Assembly: GCA_000153385.1 (NCBI GenBank)
Contig: CH672374.1
Coordinates: forward strand, 349,119-413,118
Reading direction: 5' to 3'
Length of the DNA stretch: 64,000 bases
Source of the DNA: Flavobacteria bacterium BBFL7
GTDB lineage: Bacteria; Bacteroidota; Bacteroidia; Flavobacteriales; Flavobacteriaceae
The notes under the pieces were generated by a model that worked only from the letters and a program-made list of their open reading frames with translations, did no database searches and was not told the DNA's origin. The first letter of the stretch is position 1. Each line of letters opens with the position of its first letter. Position numbers and translations under genes: made by a program. Positions 16,636 to 25,745 of the stretch are shown here, one piece after another.

Positions 16636-17958
16636 ATGAGTAAAAAAGTAAATATATTCTGGTTCCGTAGGGATATGAGATTAGATGATAATGTAGGTTT
16701 TTTAGAAGCTCTTAAAAGTGATTATCCGGTACTGCCTATTTTCATTTTTGATAAAGAGATTCTGGATCATCTACCAGAAGATGATGCTAGAGTCACATTT
16801 ATTTATGAGGAATTGCAACGAATGCGTAACAATCTTCAGGAAAATCACGATAGTTCACTAGCTACGTTTTATGGTAAACCATTAAATATATGGCAAGAGA
16901 TTATTGACAATTATGAAGTTAATGCTGTTTTTACCAATAGAGATTATGAGCCCTATGCACAAGAAAGAGATTTAAAACTCACCTCATTTTTTAATGAACA
17001 AAACGTAGCTTTTCATACGTTTAAGGATCAAGTCATTTATGAGAAAGATGACATTGTAAAAGATGATGGTGATCCCTATGTAGTATACACACCATATAAA
17101 AATAAATGGCTAGAAAATTTCCGTAAAGATTATGGTAAGGCAGATAATTTGACCATTCATTATACTAACGACTATTTAGATAATTGTATTAAAAACAGTC
17201 GTTTACCCAATCTCAATCTCTCTGATATAGGATTTAAAAAATCCTCTATTGAAATTCCAGAATATAACATCACTCCTACTCTCATAGAAGATTATGAAAA
17301 AACTAGAAATTATCCAGCGATGGAGAACGGTACTTCTCGTCTCGGTGTTTATCTACGATTTGGTGTCGTTAGTATTCGTAAAATGATGAAAAAGGCAGAT
17401 CTCGCCAACGAGAAGACCTTTATGAGCGAATTGATTTGGCGTGAGTTTTTTATGACTATTCTGTATCATTTTCCTCATACAGTAGATAACGCCTTTAGAT
17501 CCAAATATGATCGTATTGAGTGGAGAAATAATGAGTCCGAATTTGAGAAGTGGAAAAATGGACAAACAGGTTATGCTATAGTAGATGCTGGGATGCGAGA
17601 ATTAAATACCACAGGTTATATGCATAATCGAGTACGTATGCTAGTCGCTAGTTTTTTATGTAAGCATTTATTAATAGACTGGCGTTGGGGCGAGCGGTAT
17701 TTTGCAGAAAAGCTCCTAGATTTTGATCTCTCTGCAAATGTTGGAAACTGGCAATGGGCTGCTGGTAGCGGTGTAGATGCGGCTCCATATTTTAGAATAT
17801 TCAACCCTATTACTCAGAAAGATAAATTTGATAAAAATTATAAATATATTAAACAATGGGTGCCAGAGTTTGAGACAGATGATTATGTAGAAAAAATGGT
17901 CGATCATAAAGAAGCTCGTGAACGATGTTTAAAAACGTATAAAGAAGCTGTGTCCTGA
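16636..17958 (+). CDS. phrB: Deoxyribodipyrimidine photolyase (cryptochrome/photolyase family)
   Basis: 440 residues. N-terminal photolyase domain (FWFRRDMRLDDNVGFLEAL, antenna-binding Rossmann-like region) and C-terminal FAD domain with GTSRLGVYLRFGVVSIR, WREFFMTILYHFP, MHNRVRMLVASFL and the signature NVGNWQWAAGSGVDAAPYFR. This is a class I CPD photolyase, repairing UV-induced pyrimidine dimers with blue light. Tryptophans in the WREFF, DWRWGERY and NWQWAAG segments are candidates for the electron-transfer chain. The region before it (16507-16635) holds a weak hairpin (16552-16569) without a T-tract. Confidence 0.92.
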   Translation: MSKKVNIFWFRRDMRLDDNVGFLEALKSDYPVLPIFIFDKEILDHLPEDDARVTFIYEELQRMRNNLQENHDSSLATFYGKPLNIWQEIIDNYEVNAVFTNRDYEPYAQERDLKLTSFFNEQNVAFHTFKDQVIYEKDDIVKDDGDPYVVYTPYKNKWLENFRKDYGKADNLTIHYTNDYLDNCIKNSRLPNLNLSDIGFKKSSIEIPEYNITPTLIEDYEKTRNYPAMENGTSRLGVYLRFGVVSIRKMMKKADLANEKTFMSELIWREFFMTILYHFPHTVDNAFRSKYDRIEWRNNESEFEKWKNGQTGYAIVDAGMRELNTTGYMHNRVRMLVASFLCKHLLIDWRWGERYFAEKLLDFDLSANVGNWQWAAGSGVDAAPYFRIFNPITQKDKFDKNYKYIKQWVPEFETDDYVEKMVDHKEARERCLKTYKEAVS

Positions 17959-18082
17959 TCTCATTAATTAGAGATTAACCATATCAAAATAGTTCTAGCA
18001 TATCTTTTTATAAATCGACAAGTAGAAATATTACCAAATACCAAAAAGTAACTATTTTCGTTCTTTAAAATTAAGAATACAT

Positions 18083-18958
18083 ATGGCTTCAGGATTTTTT
18101 GCATTACTAGATGATATAGCAGTTCTAATGGACGATGTAGCTGCAATGAGTAAAATTGCTACTAAGAAAACTGCAGGGATTTTAGGTGATGATCTCGCTG
18201 TAAATGCAGAGAAAGCTTCTGGATTTGTATCTTCTAGAGAAATACCTGTTTTATGGGCTATAACAAAAGGTTCCTTTATTAATAAGTTGATCATCTTACC
18301 TCTTGCGTTCTTATTAAGTGCTTTTTTGCCTGTTGCGGTCACTATCATTTTATTGTTGGGAGCTATTTATTTAGCCTATGAAGGTGCCGAAAAGATTTAT
18401 GAATATGTTTTTCCGCATCATCAGCCTAAAGCTCAATTAGAGGCAAAAGAATTTACTGAGGAAGAGATTCTAGCATTTGAAAAAGATAAAATCAAATCTG
18501 CAATATTTACGGACTTTATCCTATCTGTTGAGATTGTAATTATTGCTTTAGGTACAGTTCTAGCAGAAGATATTACGACTCAAATTTTAGTGGTGTCATT
18601 TGTTGCAATCGTTGCTACTATTGGAGTATATGGAATCGTTGCACTTATTGTAAGGATGGATGACTTAGGCTATAGATTGATTAAATTGAGTAAAACTGAA
18701 AAAAGCTTTACTAAAACAGTAGGCCAAATTCTAGTTAACGCCTTACCTCTTATTATTAAAGGATTAGCAATTGTAGGTACTATTGCCCTACTACTAGTCG
18801 CAGGTGGTATTTTTCTACATAACATAGATTATTTACACGACCTATTGCATAATTTGCCTTCTATTCTAGCAGAGTTTTTAGTTGGGCTAGCCGTTGGTTT
18901 TATAACACTATTGATTATTAAAAGTTTTAAAAAGGTTTTCTTAAGTAAAAGGTCTTAG
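18083..18958 (+). CDS. DUF808 family inner membrane protein (YedI-like)
   Basis: 291 residues. The start MASGFFALLDDIAVLMDDVA followed by KIATKKTAGILGDDLAVNAEKASGF is the conserved N-terminal block of DUF808 (E. coli YedI). About six membrane segments follow (residues ~75-100, ~150-170, ~175-195, ~220-250 and ~265-285). The function is unknown. It ends 9 bases from the convergent priA stop codon, with no terminator between them. Confidence 0.85.
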   Translation: MASGFFALLDDIAVLMDDVAAMSKIATKKTAGILGDDLAVNAEKASGFVSSREIPVLWAITKGSFINKLIILPLAFLLSAFLPVAVTIILLLGAIYLAYEGAEKIYEYVFPHHQPKAQLEAKEFTEEEILAFEKDKIKSAIFTDFILSVEIVIIALGTVLAEDITTQILVVSFVAIVATIGVYGIVALIVRMDDLGYRLIKLSKTEKSFTKTVGQILVNALPLIIKGLAIVGTIALLLVAGGIFLHNIDYLHDLLHNLPSILAEFLVGLAVGFITLLIIKSFKKVFLSKRS

Positions 18959-18967
18959 AGATTTAAT

Positions 18968-21418
18968 TTAATAACAATCTACGTCTATATTACATCTCAC
19001 AGAATTGAATCCTTTAATAGATTCAAAACTGCGTTTTACTTTACGTATATAATCTTTTATGGTATTAGGATGGTGCTGTTTACCCATTTTTACCATGACA
19101 TGTACTTGATATAAATTACGAATACGAGCGACAGCAGGAAATTCTGGGCCTAGTACTTCTACTCCATGTTCTATTTGATTTAATGCATTTACAAACCATT
19201 GTCCTGCCTGTAAAGTTGTATTATAATCACGGTTTTTAAACGTTAACCGAATTAACCTTTGATAAGGTGGATATTTAAATTGATAACGATCTTCTAATTG
19301 ATCTTTAAACATACCGCTATAATCATAGGTACTGACTTGTTGTAATATTTGATGGTCTGGATTATAACTTTGAATCAGCACTTTACCACGTTCTGCGGTG
19401 CGTCCTGCTCGACCAGAAACTTGAGTTAAAAGATGAAAACATCTTTCATGTGCTCTAAAATCTGGAAAATTAAGCATGGAGTCAGCACTTAGTACTCCTA
19501 CAAGACTAACATTTCTAAAATCAAGCCCTTTAGTAAGCATTTGTGTCCCTACAAGACAATGTACTTCTCCAGTATCTATTTGCTCGATAATTTTTGCAAT
19601 GCTATTTTTTCCTCTAGTTGTATCTAAATCCATCCTAGCAATTTTAAAGTCAGGAAAAATCTCTTTAAACTCTTCTTCAATTTGTTGTGTACCAAAACCT
19701 TTAGTATCTAATGAGGTACTAGAACAAGAAGGACATTCTAGAGGCACAACGGTATGATAACCACAATAATGACATCGCAACTGTTTTTTATATTGATGAA
19801 AAGTTAAACTCACATCACAATTAGGACATTGCGGTGCGTTACCACAAGTATTACATTCTAAAATCGGTGCGTATCCTCTTCTATTTTGAAATAAAATAAC
19901 TTGATTATTGTTTTTAAAAGCTTCTTGCATTTGCTCGATAAGACTATCTGAAAAATGACCTTTCATTTTCTTACGCTTATGCTTATCTTTTATATCAATA
20001 ATCTGAATTTCAGGCATTAAGACCTTTCCATAACGTTCTTTTAATTCCACTAATCCATACTTACCTATAGTTGTATTATAATAGCTTTCTAAAGATGGAG
20101 TTGCAGAACCTAGAAGAACATCGGCCTTTTTCATATGACCTAATACCACAGCCGCATCACGAGCATGATAGCGAGGATCTGGATCAAATTGTTTAAAACT
20201 GGTCTCGTGTTCTTCATCAACGATGATAAGCTTTACGTTTTGAAAAGGTAATAATAAAGCACTACGAGCACCTATTATAACATAGGGTTGTTTATTCTCA
20301 ATTACATGATTCCAAACCTCTAATCGTTCATTCAAATTATATCTTGAGTGATATACAAGAACTTGATGTTTAAAATAATGCTTTAAACGAGATATAAGCT
20401 GAGTTGTTAATGCAATTTCTGGAAGTAAATACAATACTTGATTACCTAATTCAAGCTGTTCCTGTATTAACCTGACATAAATTTCTGTTTTACCACTAGA
20501 TGTAACACCATGTAGTAAAGTTGTATTACCAGTAGCAAATTGCTCTCGTATTTCATTAAGAGCAAATTGTTGTGCGGGCTGTAATTCAAAAAGGTCTCTT
20601 CCTTGCTCTTTATGATCTAATACACGATCTACTGTTTGTTCTTCTTCAATAAAAATGTTTTTATCTATTAATGCTTTGATAACCGCTCGTGAAACAGCTG
20701 CCCGATCTTGTAATAATTTTGTAGTTACTGATTTACTACCTGTTTGTAGCATAAAAAGCGTCATGACTGTATCGCGTTGTTTAGGCGCTCTAGTCATATC
20801 ATCTAGTAAATTTTTGAGATGTTCTTCATCTTTATACCTAGAATTTAAAGAAATGTACTTAACTGTTTTAGGTTTATAAGTAGAATAAACTTCTTCTTGA
20901 AGAATAATCCATTCTAACTCTAACATCTTTTTAAGAATAGGTAAGACAGATTTTCTATCGAGAATTTCCATTACCTCTTTGATCTTCAAGGCTGGTCGAT
21001 GGTGCAAGGCTTCCATGATTAGAAACTGCTTATCATCTAGCTCATCTTCATTAATATCAGTGTCGGCATTTTTGAGAATAATTGTCTCACTTTCTAACAT
21101 CAGTGATTTAGGCAAAGCAGCACGCATTACTTGACCTACACTACATACGTAATAAGAGGCAATCCATTCCCAAAACTTTATTTGATCAGGTGTAACGGTA
21201 GGTTGTTCATCTACAATAAGTTCTATGTCCTTTACCTCATAATTAAGAGGTGGAGATTGATGTAGATGATGGACAATTGCGGTATAGATTTTTGATTTAC
21301 CAAAAGGTACAGCGACTCGCATTCCAGGTCGTAAAAAATCCGCCTCGGCAGCAGTAACTCGATAAGCAAAAAGCCTTTCAAGCGGTAACGGTATGATGAC
21401 ATCTATATAATGTGACAT
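18968..21418 (-). CDS. priA: Primosomal protein N' (replication restart helicase PriA)
   Basis: 816 residues, a normal size. N-terminal DNA-binding domain (VIIPLPLERLFAYRV, the 3'-end binding domain), Walker A GVTSSGKTE near residue 305, DEEH near residue 400, and a zinc-binding insert with paired cysteines (CNTCGNAPQCPNC, CHYCGYH, CPSCSS). Helicase motifs V and VI are GTQMLTKGLDF and QVSGRAGR. PriA reloads the replisome at stalled forks. The start codon lies directly behind the T-tract of the upstream DUF2147 terminator. Confidence 0.95.
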   Translation of the reverse strand: MSHYIDVIIPLPLERLFAYRVTAAEADFLRPGMRVAVPFGKSKIYTAIVHHLHQSPPLNYEVKDIELIVDEQPTVTPDQIKFWEWIASYYVCSVGQVMRAALPKSLMLESETIILKNADTDINEDELDDKQFLIMEALHHRPALKIKEVMEILDRKSVLPILKKMLELEWIILQEEVYSTYKPKTVKYISLNSRYKDEEHLKNLLDDMTRAPKQRDTVMTLFMLQTGSKSVTTKLLQDRAAVSRAVIKALIDKNIFIEEEQTVDRVLDHKEQGRDLFELQPAQQFALNEIREQFATGNTTLLHGVTSSGKTEIYVRLIQEQLELGNQVLYLLPEIALTTQLISRLKHYFKHQVLVYHSRYNLNERLEVWNHVIENKQPYVIIGARSALLLPFQNVKLIIVDEEHETSFKQFDPDPRYHARDAAVVLGHMKKADVLLGSATPSLESYYNTTIGKYGLVELKERYGKVLMPEIQIIDIKDKHKRKKMKGHFSDSLIEQMQEAFKNNNQVILFQNRRGYAPILECNTCGNAPQCPNCDVSLTFHQYKKQLRCHYCGYHTVVPLECPSCSSTSLDTKGFGTQQIEEEFKEIFPDFKIARMDLDTTRGKNSIAKIIEQIDTGEVHCLVGTQMLTKGLDFRNVSLVGVLSADSMLNFPDFRAHERCFHLLTQVSGRAGRTAERGKVLIQSYNPDHQILQQVSTYDYSGMFKDQLEDRYQFKYPPYQRLIRLTFKNRDYNTTLQAGQWFVNALNQIEHGVEVLGPEFPAVARIRNLYQVHVMVKMGKQHHPNTIKDYIRKVKRSFESIKGFNSVRCNIDVDCY

Positions 21419-21448
21419 AAAAAAATCTACTATGTAAAAATAGTAGAT
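21419..21448 (-). terminator. Terminator of the DUF2147 gene, abutting the priA start
   Basis: An 8-bp stem (ATCTACTA with TAGTAGAT) and a run of Ts on the minus strand; the T-run ends immediately before the priA ATG at 21418. Confidence 0.7.
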
Positions 21449-21498
21449 GATTTAAATTGATGAACAATAATTACTCGATATTTATCCAGTACTTATCG

Positions 21499-21927
21499 CT
21501 ATTTCAGTCTTAACCAAGTTTGAGTACGGTATAAAAAAAGAATATATCCTCTCACCATTAATAAATCTGGATTATCTTCATTGAGCCAGATTTTGCACTC
21601 ATAAGACTTGCCATTTTCAGGATCTAATACGGTACCATTTTTATACACTTTGCCTTTTTCTTCAAGATTGTTGATGATTACTAATCCTTCTATAGGTGCA
21701 TCTTTTAAATTACCATCACAATTGACACACAATGGTATATCTGGCGCAGCTGGATCTAGAACTTTAAGAACCTTACCATAGTATTTACCATCTTTTTCAA
21801 AAATTTCGACATGAGATTTAACGATACCAGATTCTTCATCTACGGTTTTCCATACACCTGTTATGTCTTGTGAGTACGCTTTCGCGAAAGCGAATAAAAA
21901 AAGTGCAAATGTTATTAATAATCTCAT
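21499..21927 (-). CDS. DUF2147 domain secreted protein
   Basis: 142 residues. Signal peptide MRLLITFALFLFAFAKAYSQ, cleavable after the Q or just before it. The mature part begins DITGVWKTVDEESGIVKSHV and ends RGYILFLYRTQTWLRL, the DUF2147 pattern, with a CVNCDGN pair of cysteines. The family is a small lipocalin-like beta-barrel of unknown role in the cell envelope. Residues AFAKA (13-17) of the signal peptide are encoded by palindromic repeat copy 5, so the repeat supplies part of the signal peptide. Confidence 0.85.
   Translation of the reverse strand: MRLLITFALFLFAFAKAYSQDITGVWKTVDEESGIVKSHVEIFEKDGKYYGKVLKVLDPAAPDIPLCVNCDGNLKDAPIEGLVIINNLEEKGKVYKNGTVLDPENGKSYECKIWLNEDNPDLLMVRGYILFLYRTQTWLRLK
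21877..21892. repeat. Palindromic repeat, copy 5 (16 bp, inside a signal peptide)
   Basis: CGCTTTCGCGAAAGCG in the DUF2147 gene, read as AFAKA at the end of the hydrophobic core of the signal peptide. Confidence 0.95.
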
Positions 21928-21938
21928 ATCTATAAATT

Positions 21939-21969
21939 AAAAAACCCACGCAAATTTAATTTACGTGGG
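21939..21969 (-). terminator. Terminator of the chalcone-isomerase-like gene
   Basis: On the minus strand CCCACG...CGTGGG (21945-21969) is followed by a T-run, 23 bases after the stop codon at 21992. Confidence 0.8.
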
Positions 21970-21991
21970 CAATAATATTCTAAAAGTAATA

Positions 21992-22558
21992 TTAAGACTT
22001 ACCTAACATTCCTTCTTTTAAATCTTTATCTGCTGGGTCTTCACCTAGCCAGATACCAAATAAAGCTCTCTTAAAATCAAGACCAGCAATGGTACCTAAT
22101 GCTTTTCCGTTTTTAGAAACCATTGTTCCTTTTCCAGGTACATAAGCGATTTCAAATTCGTCTCCTTTAACGATAGCATCTTTAAAAAAGCCTATAAATC
22201 TTTTGATATCATCCTTAATCGCAGCACGTTCTGCATCTGTACAACTATCTTCAAAACCATCTTCTACAGCACCTTTCATTTTTGCTTGAGTCACTTTACT
22301 ATCAGTGATATCTAAAGTAATAGCCATCGGTAAGTCTGCATCTACTAAGGTAGAACCATCACTTGATTTTACAGTTGTGTACAAAGCACCAACATAAAGA
22401 TCAAACCATAATTTTTCACGCATTCCTGCGCCGTTAAGCATCAACTCTTGTCCTTCTATGGATAAAGACTTCTCAACCTTTACATCGTTTATAGTTACTT
22501 GAGCATCTGCAGTAAATGTAGCTACTAAGGCTACAGCTAATAAAATTAATTTTTTCAT
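21992..22558 (-). CDS. Chalcone isomerase-like periplasmic protein
   Basis: 188 residues. Signal peptide MKKLILLAVALVATFTADAQ, then a chalcone-isomerase-fold domain (LMLNGAGMREKLWFDLYVGALY, FKRALFGIWLGEDPADKDLKEGMLG). Bacterial members of this family (PF16036 type) are secreted and are not known to act on flavonoids; the fold may bind fatty acids. Its terminator separates it from the DUF2147 gene, so it is probably transcribed alone or with the YihY gene 33 bases upstream. Confidence 0.85.
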   Translation of the reverse strand: MKKLILLAVALVATFTADAQVTINDVKVEKSLSIEGQELMLNGAGMREKLWFDLYVGALYTTVKSSDGSTLVDADLPMAITLDITDSKVTQAKMKGAVEDGFEDSCTDAERAAIKDDIKRFIGFFKDAIVKGDEFEIAYVPGKGTMVSKNGKALGTIAGLDFKRALFGIWLGEDPADKDLKEGMLGKS

Positions 22559-22591
22559 TGTGTTTCTTATTTTGGGTTTTTAAAGATAATA

Positions 22592-23521
22592 TTAACTATT
22601 CAAATTCTGTGCCTTTAATTTTCTAAGAGAGGCATTTAATTCAAATCCTAGCAGTAATATGTTGGAATTGAGCCATATATAAATCATTAAGATCAATAAA
22701 GCACCTATTGATCCATAGATTTCATTATAAGATGTGAAATTATCAATATAAACCCCATAAAGTACTGATAATAAAACTATTAAAACTGTAGTTACCGATG
22801 CTCCTATTGAGAAAAACCGAGTCTGACGACCATCTCTAGTTCCAAAATAATAAAGTACCGCAACAAAAATATAAGTCAATATTATTACAATTAAATATCT
22901 AACAAAAACTAAGGTTTCTCCTTGACCAGTTTCACTCATGATGTTGGATTTACGTAATTCTTCTAATAAATATTCTACATAACCCGTCACAATCACCATA
23001 ATTAAAAGGAATATGGTAAGTAAGACTGATACCGCTAATGATATAGCATATTGTCTAAAGAATCCTCTATTAAAATCAGTATGAAACGATCTTTCAAAGC
23101 CATTAAACACTGCATTTACACCATTAGACATGAAGATCAAAGAAGAGACAAAAGCTATAGTTAATAAACCTGTATTACCTTGAAGTGCAATTTCTTTAAA
23201 GATTTGATCAAAAATACTTACTGCCTGAGCTGGTAGTAATTCAATTACAAATTCAAGAAATTCATTTTGAAAATTCTCTATTGGGATAAAAGGGATAAGG
23301 TTTAAGACAAATAATAGAAAAGGAAATATAGCCATAAAAAAGCTATAGCTAATTGCACTAGCTCTGGCAGAAAATGCTCCTTGTGCGATTCCTATTATAT
23401 ACGTCTCTGCAACGTCATATAGCGTCATGCCTTCTAGTCCTGGAATACGTATCTTATTAGCAATGTTTACTGGCCATCGCAAAACAGGAATACGGTCTAG
23501 TAGGTCTTTGGTTTTACTCAT
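22592..23521 (-). CDS. YihY/BrkB family inner membrane protein
   Basis: 309 residues with about six membrane segments. The block FSARASAISYSFFMAIFPFLLF at about residues 52-73 and LYGVYIDNFTSYNEIYGSIG near residue 255 are the YihY family signatures. Once annotated as ribonuclease BN, the family is now regarded as a membrane protein of unknown function. The start codon overlaps the end of nadC by 8 bases, indicating translational coupling. Confidence 0.88.
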   Translation of the reverse strand: MSKTKDLLDRIPVLRWPVNIANKIRIPGLEGMTLYDVAETYIIGIAQGAFSARASAISYSFFMAIFPFLLFVLNLIPFIPIENFQNEFLEFVIELLPAQAVSIFDQIFKEIALQGNTGLLTIAFVSSLIFMSNGVNAVFNGFERSFHTDFNRGFFRQYAISLAVSVLLTIFLLIMVIVTGYVEYLLEELRKSNIMSETGQGETLVFVRYLIVIILTYIFVAVLYYFGTRDGRQTRFFSIGASVTTVLIVLLSVLYGVYIDNFTSYNEIYGSIGALLILMIYIWLNSNILLLGFELNASLRKLKAQNLNS

Positions 23522-24380
23522 GGACCGCTTTAAGGCTTAAATCTAAATTATACACGCTATGTGTTAATGCACCACTTGATATAAAGTCTACACCACAAGC
23601 AGCGTATTGCGGAGCTGTTTCTAAGGTGATTCCTCCACTACTCTCTGTTAAGCATTGATCACCTATTAACTCAACTGCCTTGCGTGTATCCACATAATTA
23701 AAATTATCTATCAATATGCGATATACACCATCATTAGTTAAAATCTCTTTGATTTCTTCTAGATCTCGAGCTTCTACAATAATTTTCAAATCTCGATTGG
23801 TTTCTTTTAAGTATTGTTGCGTTTTTTGAATCGCTTTACTTACTCCACCTGCAAAATCGATATGATTATCCTTAAGCATAATAACATCATACAACCCAAA
23901 TCTATGATTAACTCCACCACCTATTTTAACCGCCCATTTTTCTAAAACTCTTATACCAGGTGTTGTTTTTCTTGTATCTAAAATTTTTGTTTTTGTTCCT
24001 TCTAATGCATCGACAAAGGTTCTAGTCTTTGTCGCGATAGCACTCATGCGTTGCATGGCATTTAAAGCTAATCTTTCTGCCTTTAAAATAGATTGTGAGG
24101 AACCTGACACATAAAAAGCTTCATCGCCATATTTTACAATACTTCCATCTTCAATTCTCACATCAATTTTTAAGTCTGGATCTACCTCATGAAATACTGC
24201 TTTTGCAAATTCTACACCGGCAAGAATACCATTATCTTTAACTAGTAATCGCGCTTTACCAGTTGCAGTAGAAGGAATACAGGATAAACTACTATGATCT
24301 CCATCACCAACATCTTCTCTTAAAGCGTTAGTAATAATCCTTTTTATTTCTTCTTTAAATGCTGGGCTTCCGTATTCCAT
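23514..24380 (-). CDS. nadC: Nicotinate-nucleotide diphosphorylase (carboxylating)
   Basis: 288 residues, the usual size. ALREDVGDGDHSSL, AERLALNAMQRMSAIAT, DTRKTTPGIRVLEKWAVKIGGG, NHRFGLYDVIMLKDNHI and the C-terminal TESSGGITLE with SSGALTHS are the quinolinate phosphoribosyltransferase motifs; Arg, His and Lys residues in them bind quinolinate and PRPP. The enzyme converts quinolinate and PRPP to nicotinate mononucleotide in de novo NAD synthesis. First gene of a two-gene unit with the YihY protein; divergent from rlmH. Confidence 0.95.
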   Translation of the reverse strand: MEYGSPAFKEEIKRIITNALREDVGDGDHSSLSCIPSTATGKARLLVKDNGILAGVEFAKAVFHEVDPDLKIDVRIEDGSIVKYGDEAFYVSGSSQSILKAERLALNAMQRMSAIATKTRTFVDALEGTKTKILDTRKTTPGIRVLEKWAVKIGGGVNHRFGLYDVIMLKDNHIDFAGGVSKAIQKTQQYLKETNRDLKIIVEARDLEEIKEILTNDGVYRILIDNFNYVDTRKAVELIGDQCLTESSGGITLETAPQYAACGVDFISSGALTHSVYNLDLSLKAVHE

Positions 24381-24443
24381 TAGTTTAATTTATAACTCAA
24401 AAATAAGCTAAACATCTCTTTTTACATATTGTTAAAATGCAAT

Positions 24444-24451
24444 TAACTTTG
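24444..24451 (+). promoter_or_regulatory. -7 promoter box of rlmH
   Basis: TAACTTTG is a perfect TAnnTTTG. With a start about 6 bases downstream of the box, the transcript would begin at or next to the ATG at 24457, so the mRNA may be leaderless. No good -33 TTG at the normal distance. Confidence 0.5.
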
Positions 24452-24456
24452 CTTCT

Positions 24457-24930
24457 ATGAAAATTATACTTCTCGCCGTAGGCAAAACAGACGATTCTAG
24501 AATTGACCAGCTCACTCAAATGTATGTAGACCGTTTGAAACACTATATTAATTTTGAGTTACAAATTATTCCTGACCTAAAAAAGACTAAAAATCTCAGT
24601 GAGGAACAACAAAAAAATGAAGAAGGAAAATTGATTTTGAATAAGTTAGAGAAAAGTGATTTCATTACTCTACTAGACGAAAAAGGTAAAAAACTCTCAA
24701 GCATGCAATTTGCAGAATTAATCAACAAACGTAGTGTATCAGGTCTCAAACGGTTAGTTTTTATAATCGGTGGTCCTTATGGTTTTTCAGCAGATGTGTA
24801 CCAACGAGCCAACTCCAAATTATCGTTAAGTGACATGACTTTTTCACATCAAATGGTTCGATTATTTGCTACAGAACAAATTTACCGAGCCTTTACCATT
24901 TTAAGAAATGAACCTTATCATCACGAGTAG
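24457..24930 (+). CDS. rlmH: 23S rRNA (pseudouridine1915-N3)-methyltransferase RlmH
   Basis: 157 residues, full length. SPOUT-fold methyltransferase with LLDEKGKKLSSMQFAELI, the SAM-binding knot loop FIIGGPYGFS, and the C-terminal LSLSDMTFSHQMVRLFATEQIYRAFTI and NEPYHHE. It methylates pseudouridine 1915 in helix 69 of 23S rRNA on assembled ribosomes. Divergent from nadC. Confidence 0.95.
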   Translation: MKIILLAVGKTDDSRIDQLTQMYVDRLKHYINFELQIIPDLKKTKNLSEEQQKNEEGKLILNKLEKSDFITLLDEKGKKLSSMQFAELINKRSVSGLKRLVFIIGGPYGFSADVYQRANSKLSLSDMTFSHQMVRLFATEQIYRAFTILRNEPYHHE

Positions 24931-24936
24931 TTTAAA

Positions 24937-24954
24937 ATACCCCATATAGGGTAT
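24937..24954. promoter_or_regulatory. Possible operator ATACCC-N6-GGGTAT upstream of the thioredoxin-like gene
   Basis: ATACCCCATATAGGGTAT, an 18-bp palindrome with one mismatched pair, 50 bases before the ATG at 25005. A near copy with the same arms is at 28910-28927, 48 bases before the start of the DUF5723 gene. The matching arms and distance suggest a shared regulator. Confidence 0.35.
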
Positions 24955-25004
24955 GGAATATTTCTCATAATTTTTGTTAATTGCATACTATAAACCAACG
25001 AATT

Positions 25005-25730
25005 ATGAAAAATCTCCTATTATTATTGCTTGCTATGCTCTCGATACAAGCTACAGCTCAAATTGAACTAACAGATGAAAATGCACATGAAAAACTTCTG
25101 ATTAATAATGATAAGCTCATCATTGTAGATTTTTATGCAACCTGGTGTGGACCATGTAAAAGAATGGATCCGATTATTGAAAGGTTAGCAGAAAAGTACG
25201 GTGACCGCATTTCAATCTATAAAATTGATGTTGATAAGAATGAAGTTGATGATGCTTTAAGTGTTACCTCTATACCTACTTATTATTTCATTAAAAACCA
25301 AACTACTTTAGAGTATATGGAAGGTGCTATGTCTGAAGAGGATTTTGAAGATCTTATCATCGAGCACGGTGGTTTCTCCAGTAATTCTTCAAGCGCTGGT
25401 AATTCTGAAGGTACAGAGGATGAATTTAGTCAAGATAATATTGATGCAATCTGGTATGACAGTGATGCTTTAAATTCTAAAGCATGGCATGCCTATTTAG
25501 AGCATTCTGAAATAGATGTCTTATTAAAATCAATTAAAATGGTGAAGAGATCAATAGAATTAGATGCTAATTATAACAATACCGATACTTATGCTGCTTT
25601 ATTATATAAAACGGGTCGATATGATGAAGCATGGAAACAAGCTAAAGCCGCGATTCTTCTCGCTAAAGTAGAAGATGTAAGCTACAGTAGTACACAAGAA
25701 TTATTATTGAAGATTGTGGATAAAATGTAA
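25005..25730 (+). CDS. Exported thioredoxin-fold protein with C-terminal helical extension
   Basis: 241 residues from the ATG at 25005 (MKNLLLLLLAMLSIQATAQ, a signal peptide); the upstream in-frame start at 24981 adds eight residues before the signal peptide and is less likely. A thioredoxin domain spans ~20-125 with FYATWCGPCKRMDPI (redox pair CGPC) and the cis-proline in SIPTYYF. A Ser/Gly linker follows, then a ~100-residue helical, TPR-like domain (SIELDANYNNTDTYAALLYK). Likely a periplasmic disulfide reductase or chaperone; its partner is unknown. Confidence 0.8.
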   Translation: MKNLLLLLLAMLSIQATAQIELTDENAHEKLLINNDKLIIVDFYATWCGPCKRMDPIIERLAEKYGDRISIYKIDVDKNEVDDALSVTSIPTYYFIKNQTTLEYMEGAMSEEDFEDLIIEHGGFSSNSSSAGNSEGTEDEFSQDNIDAIWYDSDALNSKAWHAYLEHSEIDVLLKSIKMVKRSIELDANYNNTDTYAALLYKTGRYDEAWKQAKAAILLAKVEDVSYSSTQELLLKIVDKM

Positions 25731-25745
25731 ATCAGTTACTATTCT

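Noticed and set aside
17353-18348. Several minus-strand open frames opposite the photolyase and DUF808 genes
   Set aside because: They lie antisense to well-supported conserved proteins and their translations have no family-like features.
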